Positions 41,775 through 50,385 of a stretch of DNA of 64,000 bases are shown here, one piece after another (the stretch's first letter is position 1; each line of letters opens with the position of its first letter). The stretch lies in NCBI GenBank assembly GCA_963791885.1, contig CAWBUL010000005.1:682001-746000 (forward strand), written 5' to 3'. The translations under genes were made by a program, and so were the position numbers. The stretch is from CAVSUZ01 sp963791885 (GTDB lineage: Bacteria > Pseudomonadota > Alphaproteobacteria > Acetobacterales > Acetobacteraceae). Below the pieces are notes generated by a model. That model was not told where the DNA came from, did not search any database, and saw nothing but the letters and a program-made list of their open reading frames with translations.

Positions 41775-43901
41775 GTGGCCGAACCGCCATCCTGTGTGCC
41801 GGACGAGGTGCGCGCACGTATCGATTCTGCCCTGGCGAGGGCCTTGGTTTCGGGCGTCTGCCGCGTCGATTTGAACCATGCCCCCATCACGGCCGACGCG
41901 GTGAAATGGCTGCTGCTGACCGCTTTGCCGGAAAGAGGAATCCTCCGGCTGGAATTATGGAATGCATGCGTTGACGGCATTCTTCAGCTCCCGCGCGTCG
42001 AGATGAAGACGATGCCATGCTTCGCAGGTTGCGAACTCGCGGGGATTGATTTGACCGACGGCAGCACGCCGGGCCTGGAGGTGATCGGGGGCCGGCTTGG
42101 CTTCCTGCGGGCGGACCGGCTGAAGACGGCCGGCACCGTCCTCCTGCGTGGCCAGCGCTACGACGGCGGCGATTGGGCGGAGGCGGTTGCCGGCCTCTCC
42201 CGCTCGCTTCGCATTCCGGGCGGGGTACTGCTGTCGGGCGCCAAGATCCACGGGAATCTGGACATGCGCGGCGGGATCGTGGGCCCGATCGCCGGAATGG
42301 AAGCAAATGAAACCGTCGCTATCCTGGCCGACGGCCTGGAACTGGACGGTAATGCCCTGCTGTGCGACGCATTTTGCGCCAGGGGCGAATTGCGCTTCAA
42401 TGGCGCTCGGATCAAGCGCAACCTCGACATCTCTAGCGCGATGCTGCGCAATCCGGACGGCTACACGCTGTCCGCCGCGGGCGCGCATGTGGATGGTACG
42501 GTTTATCTCAACCGGCATGGCGGTACGCGCACAGGAACCGTTTCAGTGGGGATGGTCCGGCTGGATGGCGCGGTGATTGAAGGCGATCTTAAGCTTAGCG
42601 GCGGGCGGTTCATCGCCAAGGGGTTTCACGCACACGATTGGGAGCGCCGCGAGGAACCGACCGACAATATCGACGACCTCAATGCCATCAAAGCCGAGGG
42701 CATCGAAGTGTCCGCCAGCGTGGACATGACCGACGGTTTCCGCGCCAGCGGCTCCGTGTGGTTTGTTCTGTCACAAATCGGCGGGGATCTGGATTGTAGC
42801 GGGGCATCTTTCGATTTCCCCGGCGAGGATGCTTTTTGGGCAGATGGCTCAACGGTGGGCGGAACGACGTTTTTCAACGACGCCACCACCAATGGCATGC
42901 TGATCGTGAGGGAGGCGAAGCTTCAGCAGGGGTGCCGTTATCAGGGATTAGCACTGGATGTGTCAGGCGCGTGTCATCACTGGAGCCTTCGGACCATCGT
43001 GCCTGTCGTTCAGGAGCTTGGGGGCGACAACGCGTGCGGCGTGTTGGCGTCAGGTACCGAAGTCGGCAGTTCCTTTACATGGCAAGGCGTTGTCCGGAAC
43101 GAAGGATCGGATCCCGACGGCGGGCGGATCACTTGGCTCGCGGCTCCGGGCGCCCGCATTGCCGAGGTGGACGACGATGAAGCGAGCTGGCAAGCGGTGC
43201 GTCGGATCAACCTGCAGGATTGCGCGTATGATCGGATAAACACGCTTGGCGGCGGTGACGACTGGAGGTTGAAACGGTTGGATCAGGAATACGCCGCCTG
43301 GAACAATAGCGATCATCCCTGGTTGCGCGTCTTCACAAGGACAATCGCGCACTCCGCCGCTTTGCGGCAACAGATCGAACGGTTTTCGCCCGGGCCTTAT
43401 TTGCAGCTGGCCAAGGCGTATCAGAATGCCGGGCTGGAAGGCGGATCGCAAACTGTGTTGCTACAGCTCGAACGCAACCGAACCCGTTACGGGGGGAACG
43501 GATGGGCTAAGTTGCTGTGGCGCCAGTCGCTCGATATCGCGTTGAAATATGGTCAGGCGCCGTTCCGTCCGGTCTGGTTCATCATCGCATGGATCATCGT
43601 CAGCGGATTCCTGTTCAGCGTGTTCTACCACCAGACCAATAGCGCGATGCACGGGCCGACTGTCCGGGCGCAGGGATCGACGGCAGATGTTCCCGATCCC
43701 GGGTTCAAGTTCAATGGCACGTTCTACGCGATCGATAGCCTGGTTCCGTTCGTGGATTTCGGGCAGAAGAAGCAAGTGACCGTCCGGCCGCTATGGAGCA
43801 GTCCCGGAATTCTTCTGCTGTTCAACACATTTGCGGGATATGCGGCGGCCGCCTTCTTCGGCGCAGGATTGAGCGGTCTGGTTCGGACCGGTCGGGACTG
43901 A
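41775..43901 (+). CDS. Large repeat-rich membrane protein with C-terminal two-TM module, function unknown
   Basis: 708 residues from GTG 41775, with GGAG 11 nt upstream; the frame also opens at ATG 41685, overlapping thrC. Residues about 60-440 contain loose repeats of the form G-A-x-I-x-G-x-L-x-L-x-G (SGAKIHGNLDMRGG, GARIKRNLDISS, GAHVDGTVYLNRHGG, GAVIEGDLKLSGG, SQIGGDLDCSGASF), suggesting a right-handed beta-helix. The C-terminus has two TM helices (FIIAWIIVSGFLFSVFY; LLLFNTFAGYAAAAFFGAG) around YAIDSLVPFVDFGQK. Database relatives are loosely labelled membrane-associated oxidoreductase, but no redox motif is visible. A phospholipase-like gene follows 58 nt downstream. Confidence 0.7.
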   Translation: MAEPPSCVPDEVRARIDSALARALVSGVCRVDLNHAPITADAVKWLLLTALPERGILRLELWNACVDGILQLPRVEMKTMPCFAGCELAGIDLTDGSTPGLEVIGGRLGFLRADRLKTAGTVLLRGQRYDGGDWAEAVAGLSRSLRIPGGVLLSGAKIHGNLDMRGGIVGPIAGMEANETVAILADGLELDGNALLCDAFCARGELRFNGARIKRNLDISSAMLRNPDGYTLSAAGAHVDGTVYLNRHGGTRTGTVSVGMVRLDGAVIEGDLKLSGGRFIAKGFHAHDWERREEPTDNIDDLNAIKAEGIEVSASVDMTDGFRASGSVWFVLSQIGGDLDCSGASFDFPGEDAFWADGSTVGGTTFFNDATTNGMLIVREAKLQQGCRYQGLALDVSGACHHWSLRTIVPVVQELGGDNACGVLASGTEVGSSFTWQGVVRNEGSDPDGGRITWLAAPGARIAEVDDDEASWQAVRRINLQDCAYDRINTLGGGDDWRLKRLDQEYAAWNNSDHPWLRVFTRTIAHSAALRQQIERFSPGPYLQLAKAYQNAGLEGGSQTVLLQLERNRTRYGGNGWAKLLWRQSLDIALKYGQAPFRPVWFIIAWIIVSGFLFSVFYHQTNSAMHGPTVRAQGSTADVPDPGFKFNGTFYAIDSLVPFVDFGQKKQVTVRPLWSSPGILLLFNTFAGYAAAAFFGAGLSGLVRTGRD

Positions 43902-43959
43902 AAACCGGCAACCTCACGCGAGCGCGCAACCATCGGGAAAGAAAGATCGTTCGCCACCC

Positions 43960-45306
43960 ATGCCGCGCATCGAGCATGTCGTGGTTCTCATGCTGGAGAA
44001 CCGCTCCTTCGACAATCTGCTGGGATGGCTCTATCCGGAACGCCCCGATTTCGACGGGCTGACCGGGGCGGAGAGCAATCCGCTGACCCATGCGGACGGC
44101 CGGGTCGAGCTGATCGGTGTGTGGAATTCGACCGAGGTGACACCGGAGAGTGCGTGCATGCCCGATCCCGATCCGGGCGAGCTGTTCGCGGATATCACCA
44201 TGCAGATTTTCGGGCTGCATGGCCGGCCCGGCGAGGACCCGCCGGCGATGTCGGGGTTCGTCGATAACTACGCGCGGCTCAATCCGCGGCCGGGCGACGT
44301 GCGGCAGATCATGCACTATTTCACGCCGGCCCAGGTGCCGGTGATCAGCGGATTGGCGCGGGCGTTCGGGGTGAGTGACCGGTGGTTTTCCTCCGCGCCG
44401 TGCCAGACTTGGCCCAACCGGCTGTTTGCGCACACCGGCTCGGCGGGCGGCCGGGTGGATAACTGGGCGATCCCGGTGCCGTTCTTCCTGCCTTCGGTGT
44501 TCCGCCGGCTGGACAAACACGGGAAGAGCTGGCGGGTGTATTTCCACGACCTGCCGCAGACCGCGGCGCTGGCCGATCTGTGGCCCCGGATCGGCAGCAA
44601 TTTCCGACTGTTCGAGGAATTCGAGGACGACGCAGCGCGCGGTTGCTTACCGCATTACAGCTTCATCGAGCCCCGGTACTACCCAAGTTCGTGGTCCGGT
44701 GAGCCGCCCAACGACGAGCATCCGCCGCACAACATGGCGTATGGCGAGCAGCTGATCGCGGCGTGCTACAATGCGCTGCGAGCGGGGCCGAACTGGGATG
44801 GCACGCTGCTTCTGGTGACGTTCGACGAGCATGGCGGCTGCTACGATCACGTACCGCCACCGGCCGCTGTCTCGCCCGGGCCACCTTATCCCGATGGATT
44901 CCGCTTCGACCGGTTCGGTCCCCGTGTGCCGGCCGTGATCGCCTCGCCATGGATTCCGGCGGGCAGCCTCATCCGGCCGCCGGATGAGGCACGGCCCTTC
45001 GACCACACGAGTATTCTCGCCACGCTGCACCGGGCTTTTGATCTCGGCCCCGGTCCCAATCCCCGGGTCGATGCGGCGCCCGATTTACTCTCCGCGCTGA
45101 CTTTGCCGGAGCCGAGCAACCGCGGGCCGGAGCGGCTGGAGGCGACCGAAGCGGAGGCCGACAGGCGGGAACTGAGGCTGTTGCGGCAGATGGGGCGCAA
45201 CAATCACCAGAAGCGGCTGTTGCATCCGGCATCGTTGATTCCCGGGCTGACGGCGAAGGCCGCCGCACACGCGCATCACAAGGTTCGCAGTCGGCGTCGT
45301 CGGTGA
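43960..45306 (+). CDS. Phospholipase C/acid phosphatase (phosphoesterase) family protein
   Basis: 448 residues of the alkaline-phosphatase-like phosphoesterase family that includes nonhemolytic phospholipase C and AcpA. The N-terminal catalytic motif is VVVLMLENRSFDNLLGWLY; WFSSAPCQTWPNRLFAHTGS and LVTFDEHGGCYDHVPPP are further family blocks with metal ligands. No signal peptide precedes the motif, unlike most exported members, so it may be cytoplasmic or secreted by another route. The C-terminus is basic (HAHHKVRSRRRR). Probably expressed with the upstream membrane protein. Confidence 0.82.
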   Translation: MPRIEHVVVLMLENRSFDNLLGWLYPERPDFDGLTGAESNPLTHADGRVELIGVWNSTEVTPESACMPDPDPGELFADITMQIFGLHGRPGEDPPAMSGFVDNYARLNPRPGDVRQIMHYFTPAQVPVISGLARAFGVSDRWFSSAPCQTWPNRLFAHTGSAGGRVDNWAIPVPFFLPSVFRRLDKHGKSWRVYFHDLPQTAALADLWPRIGSNFRLFEEFEDDAARGCLPHYSFIEPRYYPSSWSGEPPNDEHPPHNMAYGEQLIAACYNALRAGPNWDGTLLLVTFDEHGGCYDHVPPPAAVSPGPPYPDGFRFDRFGPRVPAVIASPWIPAGSLIRPPDEARPFDHTSILATLHRAFDLGPGPNPRVDAAPDLLSALTLPEPSNRGPERLEATEAEADRRELRLLRQMGRNNHQKRLLHPASLIPGLTAKAAAHAHHKVRSRRRR

Positions 45307-45329
45307 CGGGAGTGCGGGTGGGCGCCTAT

Positions 45330-46100
45330 CTACGCGTCCTGCTCCGGCGGTTCGTCCTGCACGGGCGTGCCGCCGAGCGTGGTGATCAGCTCGGTCACGG
45401 CGGCGATGGCGGATTTCAGCCGACCCTCGTCGGTGCCCTTGGCGACCACGGCAACGCCGTTGGCCGACGGGCGATAGAACGGATAGCTGCCGAGATCGAC
45501 ATCGGGGAAATCGTGCTGGATGGCGGCGAGGCCTGTGGCCAGCACGCCTTCCCCGAGCCGCACGACATGAACGGCTTGCATCTTGATGGGCGGGCCCGAG
45601 GCCAGGCGGTCGGCAATATTGTCGAACATCGCCTGCATGATGCGCGGCACGCCCGCCATCACGTGCACGTTGCCGATGGAAAAACCAGGCGCGGTGGAGA
45701 TCGGGTTGTCGATCAGCGTGGCGCCTCGCGGCATGGTGGCCATGCGCTGTCGTGCGGCGTTGAACTGGCCGGGCGGATAGGAGCGCTCCATGCGCGCCCA
45801 GGCCTCGGGGTGGGGTTCCCATGGAAGGCCGAAGGCCTGAGCCACGCATTCGCTGGTGATGTCGTCGTGGGTCGGGCCGATGCCGCCCGTGGTGAAGACG
45901 TGATCGAAGGTTGCGCGGACTTGGTTGATGGTGGCGACGATCACCTCGGGCTTGTCGGGGATAATGCGGACTTCCTGGAGACTCAGGCCCCGTTCGGCGC
46001 AGCCTTTCGCGACGTAGTTGATGTTCTTGTCGACGGTGCGGCCCGAGAGAATCTCGTTGCCGATGACGACCAGACAGACCTGAGGATTGGTGTGGCTCAT
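45330..46100 (-). CDS. CinA-type molybdopterin-binding domain protein
   Basis: 256 residues of the competence/damage-inducible CinA N-terminal family (COG1058). Marks: CLVVIGNEILSGRTVDKNIN, VFTTGGIGPTHDDITSECVA, GVPRIMQAMFDNIA. The C-terminal nicotinamide nucleotide amidase domain of full CinA is absent, as in the stand-alone form widespread in alphaproteobacteria. Function of the short form is unsettled. The GNAT-Nudix gene lies 6 nt upstream on the same strand, so they form an operon. Confidence 0.9.
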   Translation of the reverse strand: MSHTNPQVCLVVIGNEILSGRTVDKNINYVAKGCAERGLSLQEVRIIPDKPEVIVATINQVRATFDHVFTTGGIGPTHDDITSECVAQAFGLPWEPHPEAWARMERSYPPGQFNAARQRMATMPRGATLIDNPISTAPGFSIGNVHVMAGVPRIMQAMFDNIADRLASGPPIKMQAVHVVRLGEGVLATGLAAIQHDFPDVDLGSYPFYRPSANGVAVVAKGTDEGRLKSAIAAVTELITTLGGTPVQDEPPEQDA

Positions 46101-46106
46101 GGGGTC

Positions 46107-47159
46107 CTAAAGGAAATCACGGAGCAGGGGGACCAGCGGTTTGTCGGCGGCCGGCATCGGATAGTCCGTGAGCTTGTCAGGGCGCACCCATGACAGGGTC
46201 TGGCCCTCCTTCGCGCGGGGAATGCCCTTCCATCGCCGGCAAAGGAAGAGCGGCATGAGCAGGTGAAAGCGATCGTAGGCGTGTGAGGCGAAGGCGAAGG
46301 GAGCGAGGCAGGCAGCCGACACGTCGATGCCGAGTTCTTCCTTGAGTTCGCGGATCAGCGCGACTTCCGGCGTTTCGCCGGGATCCAGCTTGCCGCCGGG
46401 AAACTCCCACAGACCGGCCATGCGCTTGCCCTCGGGGCGGCGGGCCAGCAGCACGCGGCCGTCACTGTCGATCAGGGCGCAGGCGGCGACGAGGAGGAGC
46501 GGCTTGGTGCCGTTGGGTTCGGGCGGGGAGGGCGGTTCGTCGCCCGGGAAGAGATCGTCGCGCGTGGCCTCGAAACGCCAGACCGGGGCATCGCCACCGC
46601 GGGAGACGAAGGTTTCCGTGCCGGTGCCGCATTCGCGGAAGCCGATACGGCGGAGCACGGCGGCGGAGGCGGGATTGTCGGTGGCGACGTTGGCTTCCAG
46701 CCTATCGAGGTCGAGATTGGCGAGTGCCCAGCGGGCGAGCTTGCCTGCCGCTTCGGTCGCCACGCCGTGGCCCCAGAAGCGACGGCCGACCCAGTAGCCA
46801 AGCCGGCCGGCACTGGATTTGCTGAGCCGGCGCAGCCCGACGACGCCGACGAGGAGTTCGCTGCCGCTGTCCTCGCCGGTGATGGCGAGGTGCCAAGCGG
46901 TTCCGGTGGCGAGTTCCGAGTGGGTCGAGGCGATCCATTCGTCGGCGAGTTCGCGCGGATAGGGGAAGGGCACGGCGGCGAGGGTGCGCGATACCGCCCA
47001 ATCGTTGACCAGGCGATGGAGCGACTCGGCGTCCTCCGGCCGAAGAGGGCGGAGCGTGAGGCGCTCCGTCGCGATCGGCGCGAACTCGGCCGATTTGAGG
47101 GCGGGCGATTTGCGTTTGCGGCGCGCGCGGGGCGGGGCGGGCGCCTCGGTTGTGGTCAT
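46107..47159 (-). CDS. GNAT acetyltransferase fused to MutT-type Nudix hydrolase
   Basis: 350 residues from ATG 47159 (the open frame reaches 47678 but is non-coding in character there). Residues about 25-200 form a RimJ-like GNAT domain (IATERLTLRPLRPEDAESLH, YWVGRRFWGHGVATEAAGKL, NPASAAVLRRIGFRECG). Residues about 218-350 form a Nudix domain with a full box GKLDPGETPEVALIRELKEE LGI and MutT-like ACALIDSDGRVLLARRPEGK. Fused GNAT/dNTP pyrophosphohydrolases occur in alphaproteobacteria. The Nudix half probably sanitises oxidised dGTP; the acetyltransferase target is unknown. Confidence 0.9.
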   Translation of the reverse strand: MTTTEAPAPPRARRKRKSPALKSAEFAPIATERLTLRPLRPEDAESLHRLVNDWAVSRTLAAVPFPYPRELADEWIASTHSELATGTAWHLAITGEDSGSELLVGVVGLRRLSKSSAGRLGYWVGRRFWGHGVATEAAGKLARWALANLDLDRLEANVATDNPASAAVLRRIGFRECGTGTETFVSRGGDAPVWRFEATRDDLFPGDEPPSPPEPNGTKPLLLVAACALIDSDGRVLLARRPEGKRMAGLWEFPGGKLDPGETPEVALIRELKEELGIDVSAACLAPFAFASHAYDRFHLLMPLFLCRRWKGIPRAKEGQTLSWVRPDKLTDYPMPAADKPLVPLLRDFL

Positions 47160-47260
47160 GGGTGCATTGTCGCGCCGGCACGAGTTGTGGGCTAGTGCCT
47201 CGTTCGCCGTGGGCTGCGGCCAATTGCGCAACGGCCGGGCGCTGTGGCCGTTTGGGCCGC

Positions 47261-47992
47261 ATGAATGCGGGCACGGTCTTACGCCATTGCGCGGCGCTGC
47301 CTTTCGCACCGGTCGAGCGGGTGACCGCGGGTGCGCCGCCGCTGGTGTTGGCGCCGCATCAGGACGACGAGTTGCTTGGGTGCGGCGGGCTGATTTCCGC
47401 CACGGTGCGGGAGGGGACGCCGCCGGTGGTGGTGTTCGTGACGGATGGGGCGATGTCGCACCCCGGATCGCGGCGGTTCGATGCCGCGGCGCGCGTGCGG
47501 GTGCGGCAGGAGGAGGCGCTGGCGGCGTGCACGGTCCTGGGCATCGGCGCCGAGCGGGTTGTGTTTCTGGGGTTGCCGGATGGGAATGCGCCCCATGGCG
47601 GTGCGGCGTTCGAAGCGGCTGTTGAGCGGATCGGCGAGATCGCCGCGCGCTTCGGCTGCCGGTCCGTGCTGGCGTCATGGGCGCATGATCCGCATGGGGA
47701 CCACGTGGCGGCGCATCGGATGGCGGCGGCGACTGGGCTGACGCACTGGTCTTACATCGTGTGGGGCTGGACGCTGCCGGACGACACAGGGCTGGCGGAT
47801 GAGATACCGGATGGTGTGCGGGTGGACATAGCGTCGTGGTTGCCGCTGAAACGGCGGGCGATCGCGGCCCATCGGTCGCAGCACGGTGCGGTGTTCACGG
47901 ACGATCCGGACGGATTTGTACTGCCGCCAGCGTTCCTGACGTATTTCGATCGGCCGTGGGAAGCGTTCTTACTCTGCCGCGAGCGGGAGTGA
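47261..47992 (+). CDS. PIG-L family deacetylase
   Basis: 243 residues from ATG 47261; the upstream open frame to 47150 overlaps the divergent GNAT-Nudix gene. Zinc-dependent N-acetylglucosamine deacetylase fold, with the ligand motif LAPHQDDELLGCGG (Gln replaces the usual Pro of HPDDE) and the second His in WAHDPHGDHVAAHRMA. Substrates of the family include GlcNAc-linked lipids, mycothiol and bacillithiol precursors and antibiotics. The neighbours give no clue. Its end overlaps the convergent molybdopterin gene by 24 nt. Confidence 0.88.
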   Translation: MNAGTVLRHCAALPFAPVERVTAGAPPLVLAPHQDDELLGCGGLISATVREGTPPVVVFVTDGAMSHPGSRRFDAAARVRVRQEEALAACTVLGIGAERVVFLGLPDGNAPHGGAAFEAAVERIGEIAARFGCRSVLASWAHDPHGDHVAAHRMAAATGLTHWSYIVWGWTLPDDTGLADEIPDGVRVDIASWLPLKRRAIAAHRSQHGAVFTDDPDGFVLPPAFLTYFDRPWEAFLLCRERE

Positions 47993-50050
47993 CGCGGCCT
48001 CGGCCTTTATCCACACGGCGGTATCGTGGAAGACGGCACCGCCGTTGGGCGGAGCGGCGTCGTCGCTGGTGAGGGCGTTGATGCCGATACCGCCTTCGTA
48101 GAACTCGCTCGGCCAGATGCTTTCGACCACCACCACCCCTGGTTGGAGTCCGTCGAACAGGCGGACATGGACGACGACCTCGCCGCGTTGGTTGCCCAGT
48201 CGCACCTTGCCGCCATCGGTCAGGCCCAGGCGGGTGGCGTCGGTGGGATGGATCAGCGCGGTGGGACGGTTCTCGCGCCGGCGCGAATAGGGCATTTCAG
48301 TGAACGACGTATTCAGGAAGCTGCGGGCCGGCGCGGTGACAAGCTGGAATGGACGCGCGGTACTGACCGGGTCCTCGAAGCCGGCATAATCGGGCAGTTT
48401 CGGCATGCGCGCGTGGTCCGGGCCGATCGCCGACCAGTCCGGCGCAAAGCGGAACTTGCCGTCGGCATGCGGGAAGCCGGTGAGGAAATGCGAATCCTCG
48501 AAGGACTGCGCGGCATCGTGCCAGCGGTTCGCCAGAACGGTTTTCGCATCCGGCCAGCCGGAGGCGCGCAGCGTGTGGTCGACGATCTCCCACGCGGTCA
48601 TGTCGAAGCCGGGGTGCTTTGCGCCGAGTTGGTGGGCGAGGGCGCAGATGACCTCGTGGTTGGAGCGGCACTCGCCCGGCGGGTCGATGAGTTTCGCGCC
48701 GATCTGGATGAAGGTGTGGCCGCCCGATTGATAGAAGTCGTCGTGTTCCAGGAACATGGTTGCAGGGAGAACGATGTCCGACCAACGCGCGGTCTCGGTC
48801 ATGAACTGCTCGTGCGTGCAAACGAACAGATCGTCGCGGGCGAAACCACGGCGCACGCGATTGCTGTCCGGGCACACGGTCAGCGGGTTCTGGTTCTGAA
48901 TCAGCAGGGCGTGGACTTCAGGACCGTCTCCAAGGTCGCGCCGGTCGCCGGTCAGCACGCTGGCGATGCGGCTCATGTCGAGTTCGCGGACCGAGAGGTC
49001 GCGGACGTCGAGGCCCTCGATCAGGGTCTTGTCCCAGTGATAGATGCCGCGGTTGCTCCATAGCGCGCCTCCGCCTTCGTGTTGCCAGGCGCCGGTGACG
49101 GTCGGCAGGCAGGTCACGGCGTGCATGCTGACGGCGCCATTGCGCTGGCGGGAGAAGCCGTAGCCGAGGCGGATGTAGCTGCGTTGTGTGGTGTTGTAGA
49201 GACGCGCGAATTCTTCGATCTGCGCGGCGGGGATGCCGGTGATCGCTTCCGCCCAATCGGGGCCGCGCGTGGCGAGGTGCGCTTCCAATTCTCCCGGACA
49301 GTCGGCGAAGCGCGCCATATAGGCTCGGTCGGCATGACCGTCCCGGAAGGCGATGTGCATGACGGCGCAGGCGAGCGCGGCATCGGTGCCTGGTCGCGGT
49401 GCAAGGTGCATATCTGCAACGGCGGCGGTGCCGGTGCGGTAGGGATCAACCACGACCAATTTCGCCCCACGCTCCCTTCGCGCGCGGGTGACGTGCGTCA
49501 TGACGTTGACCTGGGTGGAGACGGGATTGCCGCCCCACATAACAATCAAATCGGACTTCGCCATCTCTCGCGGGTCAGGTCCTTGATAGCCCCCGACCCC
49601 GGCGAACCAGCCGGATTCACAGACTGATGTGCAGATCGTGAGTTTCTGCCGCGAATACCGCATGGCGTGGCGCAGGCGATTGATGCCGTCGCGCTGCACC
49701 AGCCCCATCGTGCCGGCGTAATAGAAGGGCCAGATCGCTTCCGTGCCGTGGTGTGCGGCGAGAGTGGAGAACTGCTCCGCGATGCGATCCAGCGCGTCAT
49801 CCCAGGAGATGCGGCGGAACTGTCCGCTGCCTTTGGGGCCGGTGCGAAGCAGGGGGTGCGTGACGCGGTCCGGATGGTGAATGCGTTCGGCGTAGTGCGC
49901 GACCTTCGAGCAGATGACGCCGGCGGTGTAGCTGTTGTCAGCAGCCCCATGCACTTTCCCGATCCGGTTGTTGCCGACCAACTCGACCGCCAGCGCGCAG
50001 GTTGACGGACAATCATGGGGACAGACGGAGCTTGCGATACGGAACATCAT
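47969..50050 (-). CDS. Molybdopterin oxidoreductase family protein (DMSO reductase superfamily)
   Basis: 693 residues. N-terminal 4Fe-4S motif CPHDCPSTC with the fourth Cys in GVICSKVA. Molybdopterin-binding segments ISWDDALDRIAEQF, CTSVCESGWFAGVGG (candidate metal-ligand region), DLIVMWGGNPVSTQVN and VVDPYRTGTAAVADMHLAPR; C-terminal domain GLTDGGKVRLGNQRGEVVVHV. No Tat leader, so a cytoplasmic enzyme. It resembles formate dehydrogenase/BisC-like relatives of unassigned substrate. No electron-transfer subunit is adjacent. The 335-nt region upstream (50051-50385) has no gene but holds a palindrome. Confidence 0.9.
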   Translation of the reverse strand: MMFRIASSVCPHDCPSTCALAVELVGNNRIGKVHGAADNSYTAGVICSKVAHYAERIHHPDRVTHPLLRTGPKGSGQFRRISWDDALDRIAEQFSTLAAHHGTEAIWPFYYAGTMGLVQRDGINRLRHAMRYSRQKLTICTSVCESGWFAGVGGYQGPDPREMAKSDLIVMWGGNPVSTQVNVMTHVTRARRERGAKLVVVDPYRTGTAAVADMHLAPRPGTDAALACAVMHIAFRDGHADRAYMARFADCPGELEAHLATRGPDWAEAITGIPAAQIEEFARLYNTTQRSYIRLGYGFSRQRNGAVSMHAVTCLPTVTGAWQHEGGGALWSNRGIYHWDKTLIEGLDVRDLSVRELDMSRIASVLTGDRRDLGDGPEVHALLIQNQNPLTVCPDSNRVRRGFARDDLFVCTHEQFMTETARWSDIVLPATMFLEHDDFYQSGGHTFIQIGAKLIDPPGECRSNHEVICALAHQLGAKHPGFDMTAWEIVDHTLRASGWPDAKTVLANRWHDAAQSFEDSHFLTGFPHADGKFRFAPDWSAIGPDHARMPKLPDYAGFEDPVSTARPFQLVTAPARSFLNTSFTEMPYSRRRENRPTALIHPTDATRLGLTDGGKVRLGNQRGEVVVHVRLFDGLQPGVVVVESIWPSEFYEGGIGINALTSDDAAPPNGGAVFHDTAVWIKAEAASLPLAAE

Positions 50051-50309
50051 TGCAAGTTAGGTCAGCGGCCGAACCGGTCGCAAGCCGCGAAGCGGTCGCA
50101 TCGGCAGCCGTCCCCCTCGCCCAATCCGTGATCGGATACTCATATCAACGGCCCTCAACGGTGACGCATCACAGCGTGATCAGTTCAGGTCGACCCGGTC
50201 ATGCTGTGACTTCCTTTGCTGAGAGCGCGATTCGCGCTTCATTGGTGGTGCCGCCTGAAGCGAACGGGAGAGTCATTGCTTTGGGCGGCTGGTATCAGAC
50301 AAAAGGGAC

Positions 50310-50336
50310 GTATCGACTTTCCTGGAAAATCGATAC
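50310..50336. promoter_or_regulatory. 27-nt near-perfect palindrome, candidate operator of the liv operon
   Basis: Twelve of thirteen base pairs match around a central T at 50323; the only mismatch is 50317/50329. The half-sites read GTATCGAcTTTCC and GGAAAaTCGATAC. It ends 49 nt before the TTG start of livH and 37 nt before its Shine-Dalgarno, the position expected for a repressor of the operon. No regulator gene is adjacent. It could also form an RNA hairpin in the leader. Confidence 0.6.
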
Positions 50337-50385
50337 TAGGCTCCCGATCCAGAGCGCTGAAGCGTCGCCCCGGGGAGGAGAAAGA

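Noticed and set aside
47160..47678. N-terminal extension of the GNAT-Nudix frame
   Set aside because: It is the antisense of the PIG-L deacetylase gene, rich in Pro/Ala/Arg as expected for a high-GC shadow frame.
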